Assembly (NCBI GenBank): GCA_016201275.1
Contig: JACQDB010000029.1
Span: forward strand, 1 to 61,547
Length of the DNA: 61,547 bases
Reading direction: 5' to 3'
Source: Acidobacteriota bacterium
GTDB lineage: Bacteria > Acidobacteriota > Blastocatellia > UBA7656
In this document: piece after piece, positions 18,499 through 27,393 of the stretch
How the letters are laid out: the number at the start of each line of letters is the position of its first letter
Position numbering within the stretch: the stretch's first letter is position 1
Position numbers and translations under genes: made by a program
The notes under the pieces: generated by a model
What the model saw: only the letters and a program-made list of their open reading frames with translations
Database searches by the model: none
What the model was told of the DNA's origin: nothing

Positions 18499-20391
18499 AT
18501 GAAAAAAAAGATTAGCATAGCTCTACTTCTAACCATAGGCGCGTTGGGCTTTCGCTTCTGGTTAGCCCTGGGTTTCCCCAATGACACGCCTGGCGATACG
18601 GTCGGTTATGCGTGGCTGGCGAAAAATACTTTGAAGCATCAAGTGTATTCAAAGGATGAAGACGAACCATTACAGCCTACGTACTATCGCGTCCCCGGTT
18701 ATCCGCTGTTTCTGCTGCTGGTCTATGCCGCCTTCGGTGAAGACAATCAGCGCATGGCGCGTATCGTTCAAAGTGGTTTAGACACCCTGAGCTGCTGGTT
18801 GGTTGCCCTTCTGGTCTTGGCGTGGTCGCCGCCGGCGTGGGAGGAAAAAAGACGGCAGCGTGCCATGTTCATCGCCTTGGGATTGATGGCGTGCTGTCCC
18901 TTCACGGCAATCTATACGGCGGTGGTGCTAACCGAAGTGCTGGTCACTATGCTGATGTTGGGCTGCGCCCTTTCGGCCACGCGCGCCCATTTGTCGGCAA
19001 CACCCAAACCAAAATTTTTATGGTGGCTGGCAGCAGGAGTCGCCGCCGGTGCGGCAACTATGGTGCGTCCCGATGCCGGTTTGTTTGCCGCTGGCGTAGG
19101 CGTCTGGCTGGTGGTGTTGGGAGTGCAAGCAAGCTTCCGTCAATGGCGCACCGAAAAATCGCTTTCGTTAAAAGTTCAAACCACCGGCGAAAATCGCACG
19201 CAGCAATCCGCCGCCCTTGAGCAATCCGGCAGCGCTGCAGCAACGCCTCAATTGCCTGCCGCCTCCCTGTCCTGCAACCAAGCGCCGCACGACCTGACCA
19301 AACGCACAGCGCTGCAACGCTTCGCGCAAATGATATACAGCGGCGCGATATTTTCTGTTGGCTTCGCGCTGATGCTGACGCCGTGGACGATCAGAAACGC
19401 CCGTGTTTTCGGGGTTTTTCAACCTCTCGCTCCGGCTTCGGCGAATATGCCGGACGAGTTTGTACCGCAGGGTTATAACGACTGGCTTCGCACCTGGGTT
19501 GACCGCGAAGCTTATACAGAGAAGGTGGATTGGCCGCTTGGACAAAAACGCATCACCGTCAAAATGATGCCCGCTTATGCCTTCGATTCGCAGGAGGAAA
19601 AAGCTCGAGTCGCCGCTTTATTAGAGCGCTACAACCATCCGCCGCAAGCCTCACAAGCGACGACGATGGGTGAATCCTCTACTGCGAATCAGCAGCACAG
19701 CAGCGCTCAAACTACAACACCGGCAAGTCCTAACCAACCTGCTTCACCGTCTTCGCGGAAAGAAAAAAAAGTTTCCGCAGCCCCGCATAAAGCGAAGCAA
19801 TCGGAAGACCCTCGCGCCGCTGCCTCAAGCGCTGCGGCCATCAACGATGCCAACGATAACGACCACGATAACGATGACGACGACAGCGACGCCCCGGATG
19901 AAGAGGAAGAAGAGGAAGAAGCGCCGCAATCACAACCGGCAACCGTGATGATGACGCCGGAAATTGACGCCGGGTTCGCGCAAATCGCCAGCGAGCGCAA
20001 AGCCCGTCATCCGTTTCGTTATTATGTCATCACGCCGCTCAAACGCGCCCGCTATCTGTGGTTCTCGACGCATTCCGAGTATTACCCGTTCGCCGGTGAA
20101 CTCGATGAAGAGTTCGACACCGAAATTCATCAGCAATTCTGGCTGCCGCTCTTTTTGGGCATCCTGTGGTTATACACGCTGCTGGCAATGGCTGGCGCAG
20201 TGGTCTTGTGCGGCACCCCAAAGACGCGCCGCTGGTTGTTGCTGGTCGCGCTGTTGGTGGTGCCGCGTTTCGCTTTTCTAACGACGATGCCAAATCCTGA
20301 GCCGCGTTATGTCGTAGAATTTTTTCCGCTGACCTTGGCGTTGTGCGCTATCGCTCTGGCGGCGGTGCGCTGGCGTCGTCGCACACCGTAG
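18499..20391 (+). CDS. GT39-like membrane glycosyltransferase with acidic insert
   Basis: A 630-residue multi-pass protein of the PMT_2/GT39 type. The first helix is followed by FPNDTPGDTVGYAWLAKN with the acidic catalytic loop, and TYYRVPGYPLFLLLVYAAFG is typical. Such enzymes move a sugar from a polyprenyl phosphate to a target outside the membrane. Two loops are unusual: residues about 220-275 are Ser/Ala/Gln rich, and residues about 390-490 form a low-complexity stretch ending in runs of Asp and then eight Glu. Both look like insertions into an otherwise normal fold. The frame opens at a TTG at 18469, but the ATG at 18499 begins a proper positively charged N-terminus. It is divergent from the fusion enzyme. 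Confidence 0.8.
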   Translation: MKKKISIALLLTIGALGFRFWLALGFPNDTPGDTVGYAWLAKNTLKHQVYSKDEDEPLQPTYYRVPGYPLFLLLVYAAFGEDNQRMARIVQSGLDTLSCWLVALLVLAWSPPAWEEKRRQRAMFIALGLMACCPFTAIYTAVVLTEVLVTMLMLGCALSATRAHLSATPKPKFLWWLAAGVAAGAATMVRPDAGLFAAGVGVWLVVLGVQASFRQWRTEKSLSLKVQTTGENRTQQSAALEQSGSAAATPQLPAASLSCNQAPHDLTKRTALQRFAQMIYSGAIFSVGFALMLTPWTIRNARVFGVFQPLAPASANMPDEFVPQGYNDWLRTWVDREAYTEKVDWPLGQKRITVKMMPAYAFDSQEEKARVAALLERYNHPPQASQATTMGESSTANQQHSSAQTTTPASPNQPASPSSRKEKKVSAAPHKAKQSEDPRAAASSAAAINDANDNDHDNDDDDSDAPDEEEEEEEAPQSQPATVMMTPEIDAGFAQIASERKARHPFRYYVITPLKRARYLWFSTHSEYYPFAGELDEEFDTEIHQQFWLPLFLGILWLYTLLAMAGAVVLCGTPKTRRWLLLVALLVVPRFAFLTTMPNPEPRYVVEFFPLTLALCAIALAAVRWRRRTP

Positions 20392-20499
20392 GGCTTTCGG
20401 TTTCTTGAATGCTCAAGGGTTTGTGTTAGGATATGGATGATTGAATTTGCAAACGGCGCAGCAGACGAAGCGGCTCACTCCGAGTGAGCGGAGACAGGG

Positions 20500-21465
20500 A
20501 TGACGGTCGAAGAATTCCACAAGCTATTTCAACAAGAGATAGTGGCAACGCTTGAGCGCATCAAGACGCGCTACAGCGTCAGCGATGCAGCGATGGCGGC
20601 GGCGCTGTTGGCATCGGCAAAAAAATATCTGTCCCCGATCTTCGCCGCCGACCACGGCGAACCGAGCGCCGAAGAACGCCAGGCCGTTGCCGATTATTTC
20701 GCTTCGTTAAATTGCGATGAACTGTGTCTGGCAACCGCTTGCGCCAAAGGCGATGACCAAGCCTGGGAAGATTTTTTCAAGGATTATCGCGGCTATTTGA
20801 TTAATATTTCGCGCACCATGACGCAGGACGGCGGCGCTGCCGAACAGTTGGCCGATTCGACCTTCGCAGAATTATACGGAGTGCGTGAAGTGGAAGGCAC
20901 CAGGGTCTCGAAGTTCACCTTTTATTCGGGGCGCGGCTCATTGCGCGGCTGGTTGCGCGCCGTCGTCTTTCAATTGTCCGCCGATTCGCATCGTCAGACC
21001 AGTCGCTATGTGCAGACCGAAGAGCCGGAAGATATGGAGCGCCTGGCGCACGCCGCAGAGTTGCAACAGGCGACGCCGACAACCGAAATCACGTTTATAC
21101 GCGAGCGCTATCGCACCGCTGTGACCGAAGCGTTGCGAAACACGATTGCCGCTTTAGACGAACGTGAGCGCTTGTTGCTGGCTTATTATTATTACGACGA
21201 TTTGACCTTGAAAGAGATCGGTCAGATGTTTGCGGTTCACGAAGCCACGGTCAGTCGCTGGATCACCAAAGTGCAGAAGCGCATCCGCAAACTGGTCGAA
21301 AAGAGTCTGGCGCGTGACCACAATTTCAATCGCCAGGAAGTCAACGAAGCGATTGCGCTGGCGGCGGAAGAGATGGACATCAGCGTGCAGGAATATCTGT
21401 ATGAATCTGCCGACCGCAAGACCGATAAAGCCGCTAGCCCCGGCGATGCAGTGGCGCAAAATTGA
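20500..21465 (+). CDS. ECF-type RNA polymerase sigma factor
   Basis: A 321-residue sigma-70 family protein. Residues about 85-150 correspond to region 2 (DDQAWEDFFKDYRGYLINIS, then FYSGRGSLRGWLRAVV, the pattern of non-classical ECF factors). Residues about 205-275 are region 4 with ERERLLLAYYYYDDLTLKEI and the recognition helix HEATVSRWITKVQKRIRK. There is an extra N-terminal segment of about 80 residues and a C-terminal tail of about 45 residues. The next gene on the strand encodes a zinc-finger-like membrane protein that is probably its anti-sigma factor. GGAGACAGGG precedes the ATG. The target promoters are unknown. Confidence 0.9.
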   Translation: MTVEEFHKLFQQEIVATLERIKTRYSVSDAAMAAALLASAKKYLSPIFAADHGEPSAEERQAVADYFASLNCDELCLATACAKGDDQAWEDFFKDYRGYLINISRTMTQDGGAAEQLADSTFAELYGVREVEGTRVSKFTFYSGRGSLRGWLRAVVFQLSADSHRQTSRYVQTEEPEDMERLAHAAELQQATPTTEITFIRERYRTAVTEALRNTIAALDERERLLLAYYYYDDLTLKEIGQMFAVHEATVSRWITKVQKRIRKLVEKSLARDHNFNRQEVNEAIALAAEEMDISVQEYLYESADRKTDKAASPGDAVAQN

Positions 21466-21527
21466 GCGAAAAAATTTCGCAAGCGAAAAACTCGAAGGCG
21501 TTCTCTTTTAGGAGAAGCAGTAAGAAA

Positions 21528-22910
21528 ATGGAGAAGTCAAATCACATCGAAGACACGGCAATCAATCAACTGCTGCAAAGTTATTTCAAGCAGCAGCCCC
21601 CAACAGAATTTCATTGCGAAGGGTTTGATGCCGATATAGCCAGCCTCTATTTGGAGCGCGTATTAACCGCGCCCGAAACCTCGCGCTACGAGATTCATTT
21701 GTTTCAATGCTCGCCCTGTCGCTTCAACGTCATCGCGCTTGCGCGTTTGATGGAACAGGAAGTTCCCGCCATCATCAGTGCAGCCGCTGAAGAACCAGCC
21801 GCTATTCATACGACCATCGCAACCGAGCAAGCCTCTTCGTCTGCAACGCGGAACGGTTTTGCCGAACGCTTGAAGGGCTGGCTCGGTTTGTTGACGACGC
21901 CTGGATTTGCGCTCGCGGCAGTCGCAACCTTGGTAGTGGCCATCAGCATACCGTTACTCATTTCACAGAAGCGTAATTCCTCGCCTAACGCTACGGCGCA
22001 ATCTCCTGCGACCACTTCATCAGCCGACCACGACAGACAAAGCGCGCAGAGTCGTGCGGCTAACAGCGAGGAGTCCGTCGGCAACACAGCAACAAAAGAA
22101 ACAAATCCGGCAGCACCCAAGCCGGAAGCCTATGTCGGCGACAATACGAACAATCAGCCTGCCCGAAATAGCGATGAGGGCGCGGCTGCGGCTGGCGCGG
22201 TCGCCGGATTTACACCACCGGCCACCGAACCCGCTCTGGCAAAAGATGCCAAAGAAGAAACTAAAAGCGATACTTCAACGGTTGCCGAAAACCGCGCTCA
22301 CGCCGATGACCGGCAGGCACGCGCCAGCGAACCTACGGCCATCGTAGCGACTGCGCCTCCTGCTCAACCGGCAAAACCAGCGACACCCGAAAAAAAAGAG
22401 TTGGGGCACATAGACGCTTCCAAAGCGTTGCGCGTTCCTGAAACCGACAAAGAGGTGGCGGCCAAAACCATCAAACCCGGAGTGACGAGCGGCGACGTGA
22501 CTGCCAGAAATAATCACTCGAAAGGCGCGACCATACGTCCCAGCGATAACGACGCGCAACCGCCTGCGACCGCAACAGGCGACGCGAATCGCCCTGCCGG
22601 GTTAGCTGAAAAATCCACTTCGCTGCGCGATGAACGCGATGTTCGCAAAGAGAAATTGCGGGCTTCGGCATCGCGCAAAGTCCACGATAAAACCTTCTTT
22701 CTGCTTGATGATATTTGGACCGATCAAAAATACAGCAAAGATAAAGAACTGCCTTTCGTCACTGTCATCAAAGACAGCGAGGTGTACAAAGGGCTGCTGG
22801 AAAAATATTCCAGCCTGCAAAAATTCTTCAACGGTTTTGCGGCCAATGAAAAAGTCATCGTCGTTTATAAAGGCACCGCTTATAAACGGATTCCGCCAGA
22901 CGGCAACTAA
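21528..22910 (+). CDS. Probable membrane anti-sigma factor
   Basis: A 460-residue single-pass protein. The cytosolic N-terminus carries CEGFDAD followed by HLFQCSPCRFN, a zf-HC2-like HxxxCxxC pattern found in zinc-binding anti-sigma factors. One membrane helix lies near residues 122-145. A long Ala/Thr/Pro/Lys-rich, probably disordered extracytoplasmic region follows (about 150-380). It ends in a conserved-looking domain of about 75 residues (TFFLLDDIWTD to KRIPPDGN). The frame overlaps the sigma gene through an upstream TTG, but AGGAG before the ATG at 21528 is a better start. It would hold the sigma factor inactive until a surface signal reaches the outer domain. A strong terminator follows. 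Confidence 0.75.
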   Translation: MEKSNHIEDTAINQLLQSYFKQQPPTEFHCEGFDADIASLYLERVLTAPETSRYEIHLFQCSPCRFNVIALARLMEQEVPAIISAAAEEPAAIHTTIATEQASSSATRNGFAERLKGWLGLLTTPGFALAAVATLVVAISIPLLISQKRNSSPNATAQSPATTSSADHDRQSAQSRAANSEESVGNTATKETNPAAPKPEAYVGDNTNNQPARNSDEGAAAAGAVAGFTPPATEPALAKDAKEETKSDTSTVAENRAHADDRQARASEPTAIVATAPPAQPAKPATPEKKELGHIDASKALRVPETDKEVAAKTIKPGVTSGDVTARNNHSKGATIRPSDNDAQPPATATGDANRPAGLAEKSTSLRDERDVRKEKLRASASRKVHDKTFFLLDDIWTDQKYSKDKELPFVTVIKDSEVYKGLLEKYSSLQKFFNGFAANEKVIVVYKGTAYKRIPPDGN

Positions 22911-22941
22911 TCATTTACGACACGCCTGGCTTGATACTAGA

Positions 22942-22979
22942 AAAACGCGACGCCTTGACGATTCAAGGCGTCGCGTTTT
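22942..22979 (+). terminator. Rho-independent terminator after the sigma/anti-sigma pair
   Basis: A perfect 17-bp inverted repeat (AAAACGCGACGCCTTGA and its complement) surrounds the loop CGAT, and the 3' side ends in TTTTCTTT. It lies 32 bp past the anti-sigma stop codon and marks the operon end. Confidence 0.9.
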
Positions 22980-23017
22980 CTTTATCTGTAGTCATCCGGT
23001 ATGAGATAGTTGCAGCA

Positions 23018-23476
23018 ATGAAGACGAGGAAATTTATCAAGCAGACCGAATTGGAAGCCGCGCCGGAAGTGGTCTTTGCTTTTCACGAACAGCCGCAAGC
23101 CATTAGCGCTTTGCTGCCGCCGTGGGAACGCACAGCGGTGATACAGTATCCGAACGATATTAAAGTCGGCGCACAGACGATTATCAAAACCTATCTTGGC
23201 CCCTTCGCGCAGACCTGGGAGGCCGAACACACCGAATATATTGCCAATCGTCTGTTTGTTGATGTGCAACGCAAAGGCCCGTTCGCCTACTGGCAACACC
23301 GGCATCGTTTCGAGCCGACCGCCAACGGCACGACCATGATGATTGATGAAATCGAGTATGCGCTGCCGTTGGGCTGGTTGGGCAATTTAATTGGCGGCGC
23401 GTTGGTGAAAGCCAAACTGCAAAAGGTCTTCGATTATCGCCACCAAGTGCTGGTGGAAAAATTCAATGGAGTCTGA
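23018..23476 (+). CDS. SRPBCC family protein
   Basis: A 152-residue protein with the START/Bet v1-like pattern seen in the SRPBCC superfamily: KQTELEAAPEVVFAFHEQPQA at the start, a central WEAEHTEY..FVDVQRKGPFAYWQHRHRFEP sheet, and a final amphipathic helix (GALVKAKLQKVFDYRHQVLVEKF). It is close to the YfcH-associated 'ligand-binding SRPBCC' proteins. The ligand is unknown; members bind hydrophobic molecules. The frame runs through the terminator hairpin upstream, so the ATG at 23018, past that hairpin, is chosen. Confidence 0.8.
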   Translation: MKTRKFIKQTELEAAPEVVFAFHEQPQAISALLPPWERTAVIQYPNDIKVGAQTIIKTYLGPFAQTWEAEHTEYIANRLFVDVQRKGPFAYWQHRHRFEPTANGTTMMIDEIEYALPLGWLGNLIGGALVKAKLQKVFDYRHQVLVEKFNGV

Positions 23477-23836
23477 AAATTGATAAGGACTCGACCAAAC
23501 CCGCGAAGCGAGTGACAGCACAAAGCCCCGTTCGTCAGAGCGAAGAAAAGCAAGCGCAAAACCTTTGCAGTCCGCGACACCAGCGATAGACGACGCGAAA
23601 CTGGCTCCTGTCGCCCGTTTCACGGGTTGAAGAATTTATAAACGCCCTCTCCTACCATGCTCGCGCACAGGATTTTATGCTGTCACCCAACTTCGCAGAC
23701 TTGATAAGGCTGCCGAACTTCTCAGGGAGGCGGAAAGCAATAGCATACGGTTGAGAAGCGGTCTGTGGCCGCTGGGCTGGCGGTCACAGACCGCTTCTCA
23801 ACCGGCATTAGGAGAGGATACTGTCTTCCTCTTCCC
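23477..23836. repeat. Intergenic repeats including GTTGAG palindrome copy 2
   Basis: Two repeats are seen. Positions about 23498-23600 (ACCCGCGAAGCGAGTGACAG, then CGTCAGAGCG and AGTCCGC) match an inverted copy at about 33265-33370 and belong to the CCCGC/GCGGG superfamily also found at 49.8 and 55.7 kb. Positions 23748-23804 are a 25-bp near-perfect inverted repeat, CGGTTGAGAAGCGGTC and its complement. It could terminate the PPOX gene ending at 23837. No gene is supported. Confidence 0.7.
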
Positions 23837-24235
23837 TTAACCCATGAAGGTGAAATGGGTCGGCTCAATTTTGTACAGCACGCGAACTTCGCCGTCTCGC
23901 GCATACGGATATTTATCCACGCCCATATACTTTTTCGCCATTTTATCAATGTGCTGTGCTGCGCCTTCTTCGGTGATTTCGGCCACTGTGCCGCGCACCT
24001 CCAGATAGCGATAAGGATTTTCGGGATCGAGTATGGAAAGTGCCACCGTCGCATGAGTTTTCATGTTCTTATCTTTCTGTCGCCCCCGCGCCGAGTTCAC
24101 CAACACATACGCGCCATCATAATCCACCCACACCGGAGTCACTTGCGGAGAGCCATCCGGCATCACCGTCGCCAGATTGGCGAAGGCTTTTTTATCAAAC
24201 AGGTCTTTATACTTTTCGGGAATCACAGTTGCCAT
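23837..24235 (-). CDS. PPOX class F420-dependent or flavin-binding oxidoreductase
   Basis: A 132-residue split-barrel protein of the pyridoxamine-phosphate-oxidase-like superfamily. The pattern FANLATVMPDGSPQVTPVW near residue 18, then NSARGRQKDKNM and VALSILDPENPYRYLEVRG, fits the small PPOX subgroup often annotated as F420-dependent. Cofactor choice (F420, FMN or haem) cannot be read from sequence alone. Length is normal for the subgroup. AAAGGAG lies just upstream of the ATG. It is not clearly in an operon; the LON-domain gene is divergent. Confidence 0.85.
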   Translation of the reverse strand: MATVIPEKYKDLFDKKAFANLATVMPDGSPQVTPVWVDYDGAYVLVNSARGRQKDKNMKTHATVALSILDPENPYRYLEVRGTVAEITEEGAAQHIDKMAKKYMGVDKYPYARDGEVRVLYKIEPTHFTFMG

Positions 24236-24362
24236 CGTTGTCTCCTTTCGCGGTCAAAATTTTCTCTTCTAAACTTTAGAATGAAGCGTCGGGTTTGTTA
24301 AGCGCAAAACTCTTTATCAAGGCTCTCTAGCCGCCTCTGTTTTTGGTGTTATACTTGCAGGC

Positions 24363-25100
24363 ATGGAATCCGAGAAATTTGCAATGCCGGATGAAATCCC
24401 GATTTTTCCTTTGGCAACGGTTCTCTGTCCCGGCGTGATTTTGCCGCTGCACGTTTTTGAACAGCGCTACAAAGAGATGATGCGTTATGCCATAGAGAAC
24501 GGCGGATTATTTGGACTTTCCTTCCACGACAACGCCAACGTCGGCAAAGAGAGTGTGCCGGAACCGGGCAGCATCGGCTGTCTGGCAAAGATCAATGCGG
24601 TGATGCCGTTGGAAGAAGGCCGCTTGAATTTAATCACCTCCGGCATCGTGCGCTACAAAGTGATCAGCTATACCCAGACCTTGCCGTTTTTGATTGCCCG
24701 CATTGAAGCCTTTGCCGACGAACCGGAACACGATGAAGAGTTGACGCGCTTGTTTGAGAGTCTGAAAAAACCCGGACAAGAGTTAGTGACAGCAGCGCAA
24801 AGCCTCAATGAAACCGGGGCGCTCTTTGATCCCGATCTGCCGGACGACCCGGAAGCCTTCTCGCTTTACATGACTTCGCTGTTGCCGGTTAACAACGAGG
24901 TGAAGCAAACTTTTCTAGCGATGTCTTCGACCCGCAGCCGCCTGATCCGCTTAAAAAGCTTAATCCACGATACGCTGGCAAAATTCACCACGCGCTTACA
25001 GATGCAGGAACGCGCCAAGACCAACGGGCATGGGAAACTGCGTCAGACAGAAGAGGGTGGGAGAAACGGGGAGACGGGGAGAAAGGGAGTAAGGGAGTAA
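24363..25100 (+). CDS. LON substrate-binding-domain protein (no protease domain)
   Basis: A 245-residue protein corresponding to the N-terminal substrate-binding domain of Lon: EIPIFPLATVLCPGVILPLHVFEQRYKEMM at the start, IGCLAKINAV, and the closing helix TLAKFTTRLQMQERAK. There is no AAA+ or Ser-Lys protease part, so it is one of the stand-alone LON-domain proteins of unknown role. The last 25 or so residues (GGRNGETGRKGVRE) are encoded by a tandem heptamer repeat, so the native C-terminus seems to have been replaced or extended by it. Confidence 0.88.
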   Translation: MESEKFAMPDEIPIFPLATVLCPGVILPLHVFEQRYKEMMRYAIENGGLFGLSFHDNANVGKESVPEPGSIGCLAKINAVMPLEEGRLNLITSGIVRYKVISYTQTLPFLIARIEAFADEPEHDEELTRLFESLKKPGQELVTAAQSLNETGALFDPDLPDDPEAFSLYMTSLLPVNNEVKQTFLAMSSTRSRLIRLKSLIHDTLAKFTTRLQMQERAKTNGHGKLRQTEEGGRNGETGRKGVRE

Positions 25101-25268
25101 GGGAGACCGGGAGACGGGGAGACGGGGAGATATACGGTGACTCTTTGATTTTATCGTCATAAATTGTATCAAAGCTGATTCCAGAATTAAGAAAGAGGTT
25201 AGTGAGAATCGCATCTAATTTTCCCGGTCTCCCCTTCTTCTCTTCTCCCGGTCTCCCCGTCTTTTTCC
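25054..25268. repeat. Inverted tandem-heptamer hairpin (GGGGAGAC type)
   Basis: The left arm (about 25054-25130) is a degenerate tandem of GGGAGAC/GGGAGTAA units. The right arm (about 25221-25268) is the complementary CCCGGTCTCC series. About 90 bp of AT-rich sequence lies between. The left arm enters the 3' end of the LON-domain gene and the right arm abuts the stop codon of the dehydrogenase gene, so the hairpin fills a convergent intergenic gap and could terminate both genes. Confidence 0.75.
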
Positions 25269-26324
25269 TCAAGCCTTTTGCAAATATTTCCGGATCGCGT
25301 CACCGGCTTCCGTGGTCAACAGATTGCCGCCGATGTCTTGCGTAGTTTCGTCATGCTGTACGGCTAGTTCTACGGCATTTTCGATGGCGACCGCTGCTTC
25401 TTTGAAGCCCAAATAATCGAGCATCATGGCAGACGTTAAGATAGCGGCGATGGGATTGGCGACATTTTTGCCAGCGAATTGCGGGGCGCTGCCATGCACA
25501 GGTTCAAACAGCGAGACTTTGCCGGGATGAATATTGCCCGAAGCCGCCATCCCCAAACCGCCCTGCAAGGCTGCGCCTAAATCGGTCACGATGTCGCCGA
25601 ATAAATTATTGGTAACGATGACATCAAAGCGCTCTGGGTCTAAGACCATCCACATTGCCAACACATCAACGTACAGATGATTGGCTGCAATATCGGGATA
25701 ACGCGGCGCTACTTCTTTGAATGTGCGTTGCCATAAATCGTGTCCGTAAGTCAACACATTCGATTTGTCGCTCATGGTCACGCGCTTGCGCTGGTTGGCT
25801 CTGGCGTATTCAAACGCCGCTGTGATGATGCGTTCGACGCCTTTGCGGGTGTTGATTTCTTCCTGCACGGCGACTTCATCCGCCGAGCCTTTTTTGAAAT
25901 TGCCGCCCATGAAAACGTACATTCCTTCGGTGTTCTCACGAAAGACGACGAAGTTGACTTTGTCGCGGCGGTCGTCTTTGAGTGGGCAAAGTTTAGCGGC
26001 TATTAATTTAATCGGGCGCAGGTTGATGTAGAGGTCTAGGCCGAATCTCATGCCTAACAAAATATCGGCAGCGTGTTTGTTGTCCGGCACGCGAGGGTCG
26101 CCGAAAGCGCCTGTGATGATGGCGTCGAATTCTGTGGCCAGCATCTCCAAGCCATCTTCCGGCATAGAGATTCCGGTTGCCAGATATTTACTCGCGCCCC
26201 AATCGAATGGCTCCAAAGACAATTCAAAAGCGAAAACTTCTTTTGCCAGGGCGATGGTTTTGACGGCTTCGTTGATGACTTCGGGGCCTATGCCATCGCC
26301 CGCTATGACTGCAACTCGTTTCAT
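25269..26324 (-). CDS. Isocitrate/isopropylmalate dehydrogenase family protein
   Basis: A 351-residue NAD-dependent beta-decarboxylating dehydrogenase. It has the N-terminal AGDGIGPEV, the metal and substrate segment NLRPIKL, FRENTEGMY, TMSDKSNVL, and the family signature NNLFGDIVTDLGAALQGGLG near residue 230, then EPVHGSAPQFAGK. Members act on isopropylmalate (leucine), isocitrate, homoisocitrate or tartrate. The shape is nearest to 3-isopropylmalate dehydrogenase, but no other leucine gene is nearby, so leuB is not assigned. The ATG at 26324 is chosen because the longer frame would overlap the upstream gene and MKRVAVIAGDGIG is the normal N-terminus. Confidence 0.88.
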   Translation of the reverse strand: MKRVAVIAGDGIGPEVINEAVKTIALAKEVFAFELSLEPFDWGASKYLATGISMPEDGLEMLATEFDAIITGAFGDPRVPDNKHAADILLGMRFGLDLYINLRPIKLIAAKLCPLKDDRRDKVNFVVFRENTEGMYVFMGGNFKKGSADEVAVQEEINTRKGVERIITAAFEYARANQRKRVTMSDKSNVLTYGHDLWQRTFKEVAPRYPDIAANHLYVDVLAMWMVLDPERFDVIVTNNLFGDIVTDLGAALQGGLGMAASGNIHPGKVSLFEPVHGSAPQFAGKNVANPIAAILTSAMMLDYLGFKEAAVAIENAVELAVQHDETTQDIGGNLLTTEAGDAIRKYLQKA

Positions 26325-26355
26325 CGGATGGTTGATGTTCCTTTTGCTTGTCGGC

Positions 26356-27360
26356 TTAATTCCCTGCCGCGTGGCCACGGTTGTCTAACTGTTTGTAAAT
26401 TTCCGGCAACGCTTGAATCACCACATCGCAGACGATTTTGACGCTGTCGCCGCTCACTTTATCGAGCGTGTCCTGATTGCTGTGCCAGTACGCATTGTCC
26501 GGCCCGTAATTGAAATCAATCAAATCCACCGCCGCAATTCCGGCCTCGCGAAAAGCGATATGGTCATCGGCAATCGCCGTATCGTTGCCGAGAAAATATT
26601 TCTGTTGTCCCATCTGCGCGGCGGTTCGCCAGATTACATCCACCAACCACGGCGATGACGAATCATCGCGTTTCAAGTCCAAGCCTTTGTCGCCCATCAT
26701 ATCGTACAGAATCATGGCCTTGACGCGATTCAACGAGCCGTCGCCTTTCATCTTCGCAACCAAGTGGCGGCTGCCATAGGTGTTGTCATTGCCCTGCCAT
26801 TCGATGACCGCTTCTTCGCCGTCAAAGAAAACGAACCACAGAGTGTATTCCGGCTTGGTCTTGGCCAACACCCGCGCCGTTTCCAAAACCGCAGCGGTCG
26901 AAGAACCGCCATCGTTTGCGCCGACAAACCCCGGCATCAATTTGGTGTCGTAGTGGCCGCTGATGATGACGATCTCCGGCTTCTCGCCAGGCAGTTCAGC
27001 GATGATGTTGTTCATCGCAATTTTTCCTTTGGGCGTCACGCCGTCGAACTTGTCTTCCATGACTTTCAGTCCGTAACTGCTCAACTCGCTTTTAATGTAC
27101 TCCTGCGTCTTCTTGATCGCTTCCGATCCCGAAGGTCGCGGACCGAATTCGACGAGCTTTTTCATATACGCCTGAGCGCGACCGGCATCAATGCCTTCAC
27201 TTTTATTGGCGTTGAGATTGGCGCTGGCAGCATTGGCATTTTTCGTATTGGCGTTGGCCACCGAAGCCTTCTGCTCCTGACAACCGTTGGTCAAGACCAA
27301 CAGCAAGGTCAGCGCCAAGGTCTGCAACGTCGCTTTGCATAAACGATAGGGATTGGACAT
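26356..27360 (-). CDS. M28 family metallopeptidase lipoprotein (glutaminyl cyclase-like)
   Basis: This 334-residue exported protein starts with a lipoprotein signal (hydrophobic LALTLLLVL, then the lipobox LTNGC near residue 27) and an Asn/Ala linker (NANTKNANAASANLNAN), a style I associate with Blastocatellia surface lipoproteins. The M28 domain has GHYDTK, GANDGGSSTA, FDGEEA and ADDHIAF, giving the histidine, aspartate and glutamate zinc ligands. It resembles either an aminopeptidase or a glutaminyl-peptide cyclotransferase; the sequence alone does not decide. It sits 31 bp upstream of the dehydrogenase gene, on the same strand. The link between them is probably only positional. Confidence 0.88.
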   Translation of the reverse strand: MSNPYRLCKATLQTLALTLLLVLTNGCQEQKASVANANTKNANAASANLNANKSEGIDAGRAQAYMKKLVEFGPRPSGSEAIKKTQEYIKSELSSYGLKVMEDKFDGVTPKGKIAMNNIIAELPGEKPEIVIISGHYDTKLMPGFVGANDGGSSTAAVLETARVLAKTKPEYTLWFVFFDGEEAVIEWQGNDNTYGSRHLVAKMKGDGSLNRVKAMILYDMMGDKGLDLKRDDSSSPWLVDVIWRTAAQMGQQKYFLGNDTAIADDHIAFREAGIAAVDLIDFNYGPDNAYWHSNQDTLDKVSGDSVKIVCDVVIQALPEIYKQLDNRGHAAGN

Positions 27361-27393
27361 GAATTAAGACTCCGTTGGTAAATTGCAACAACT

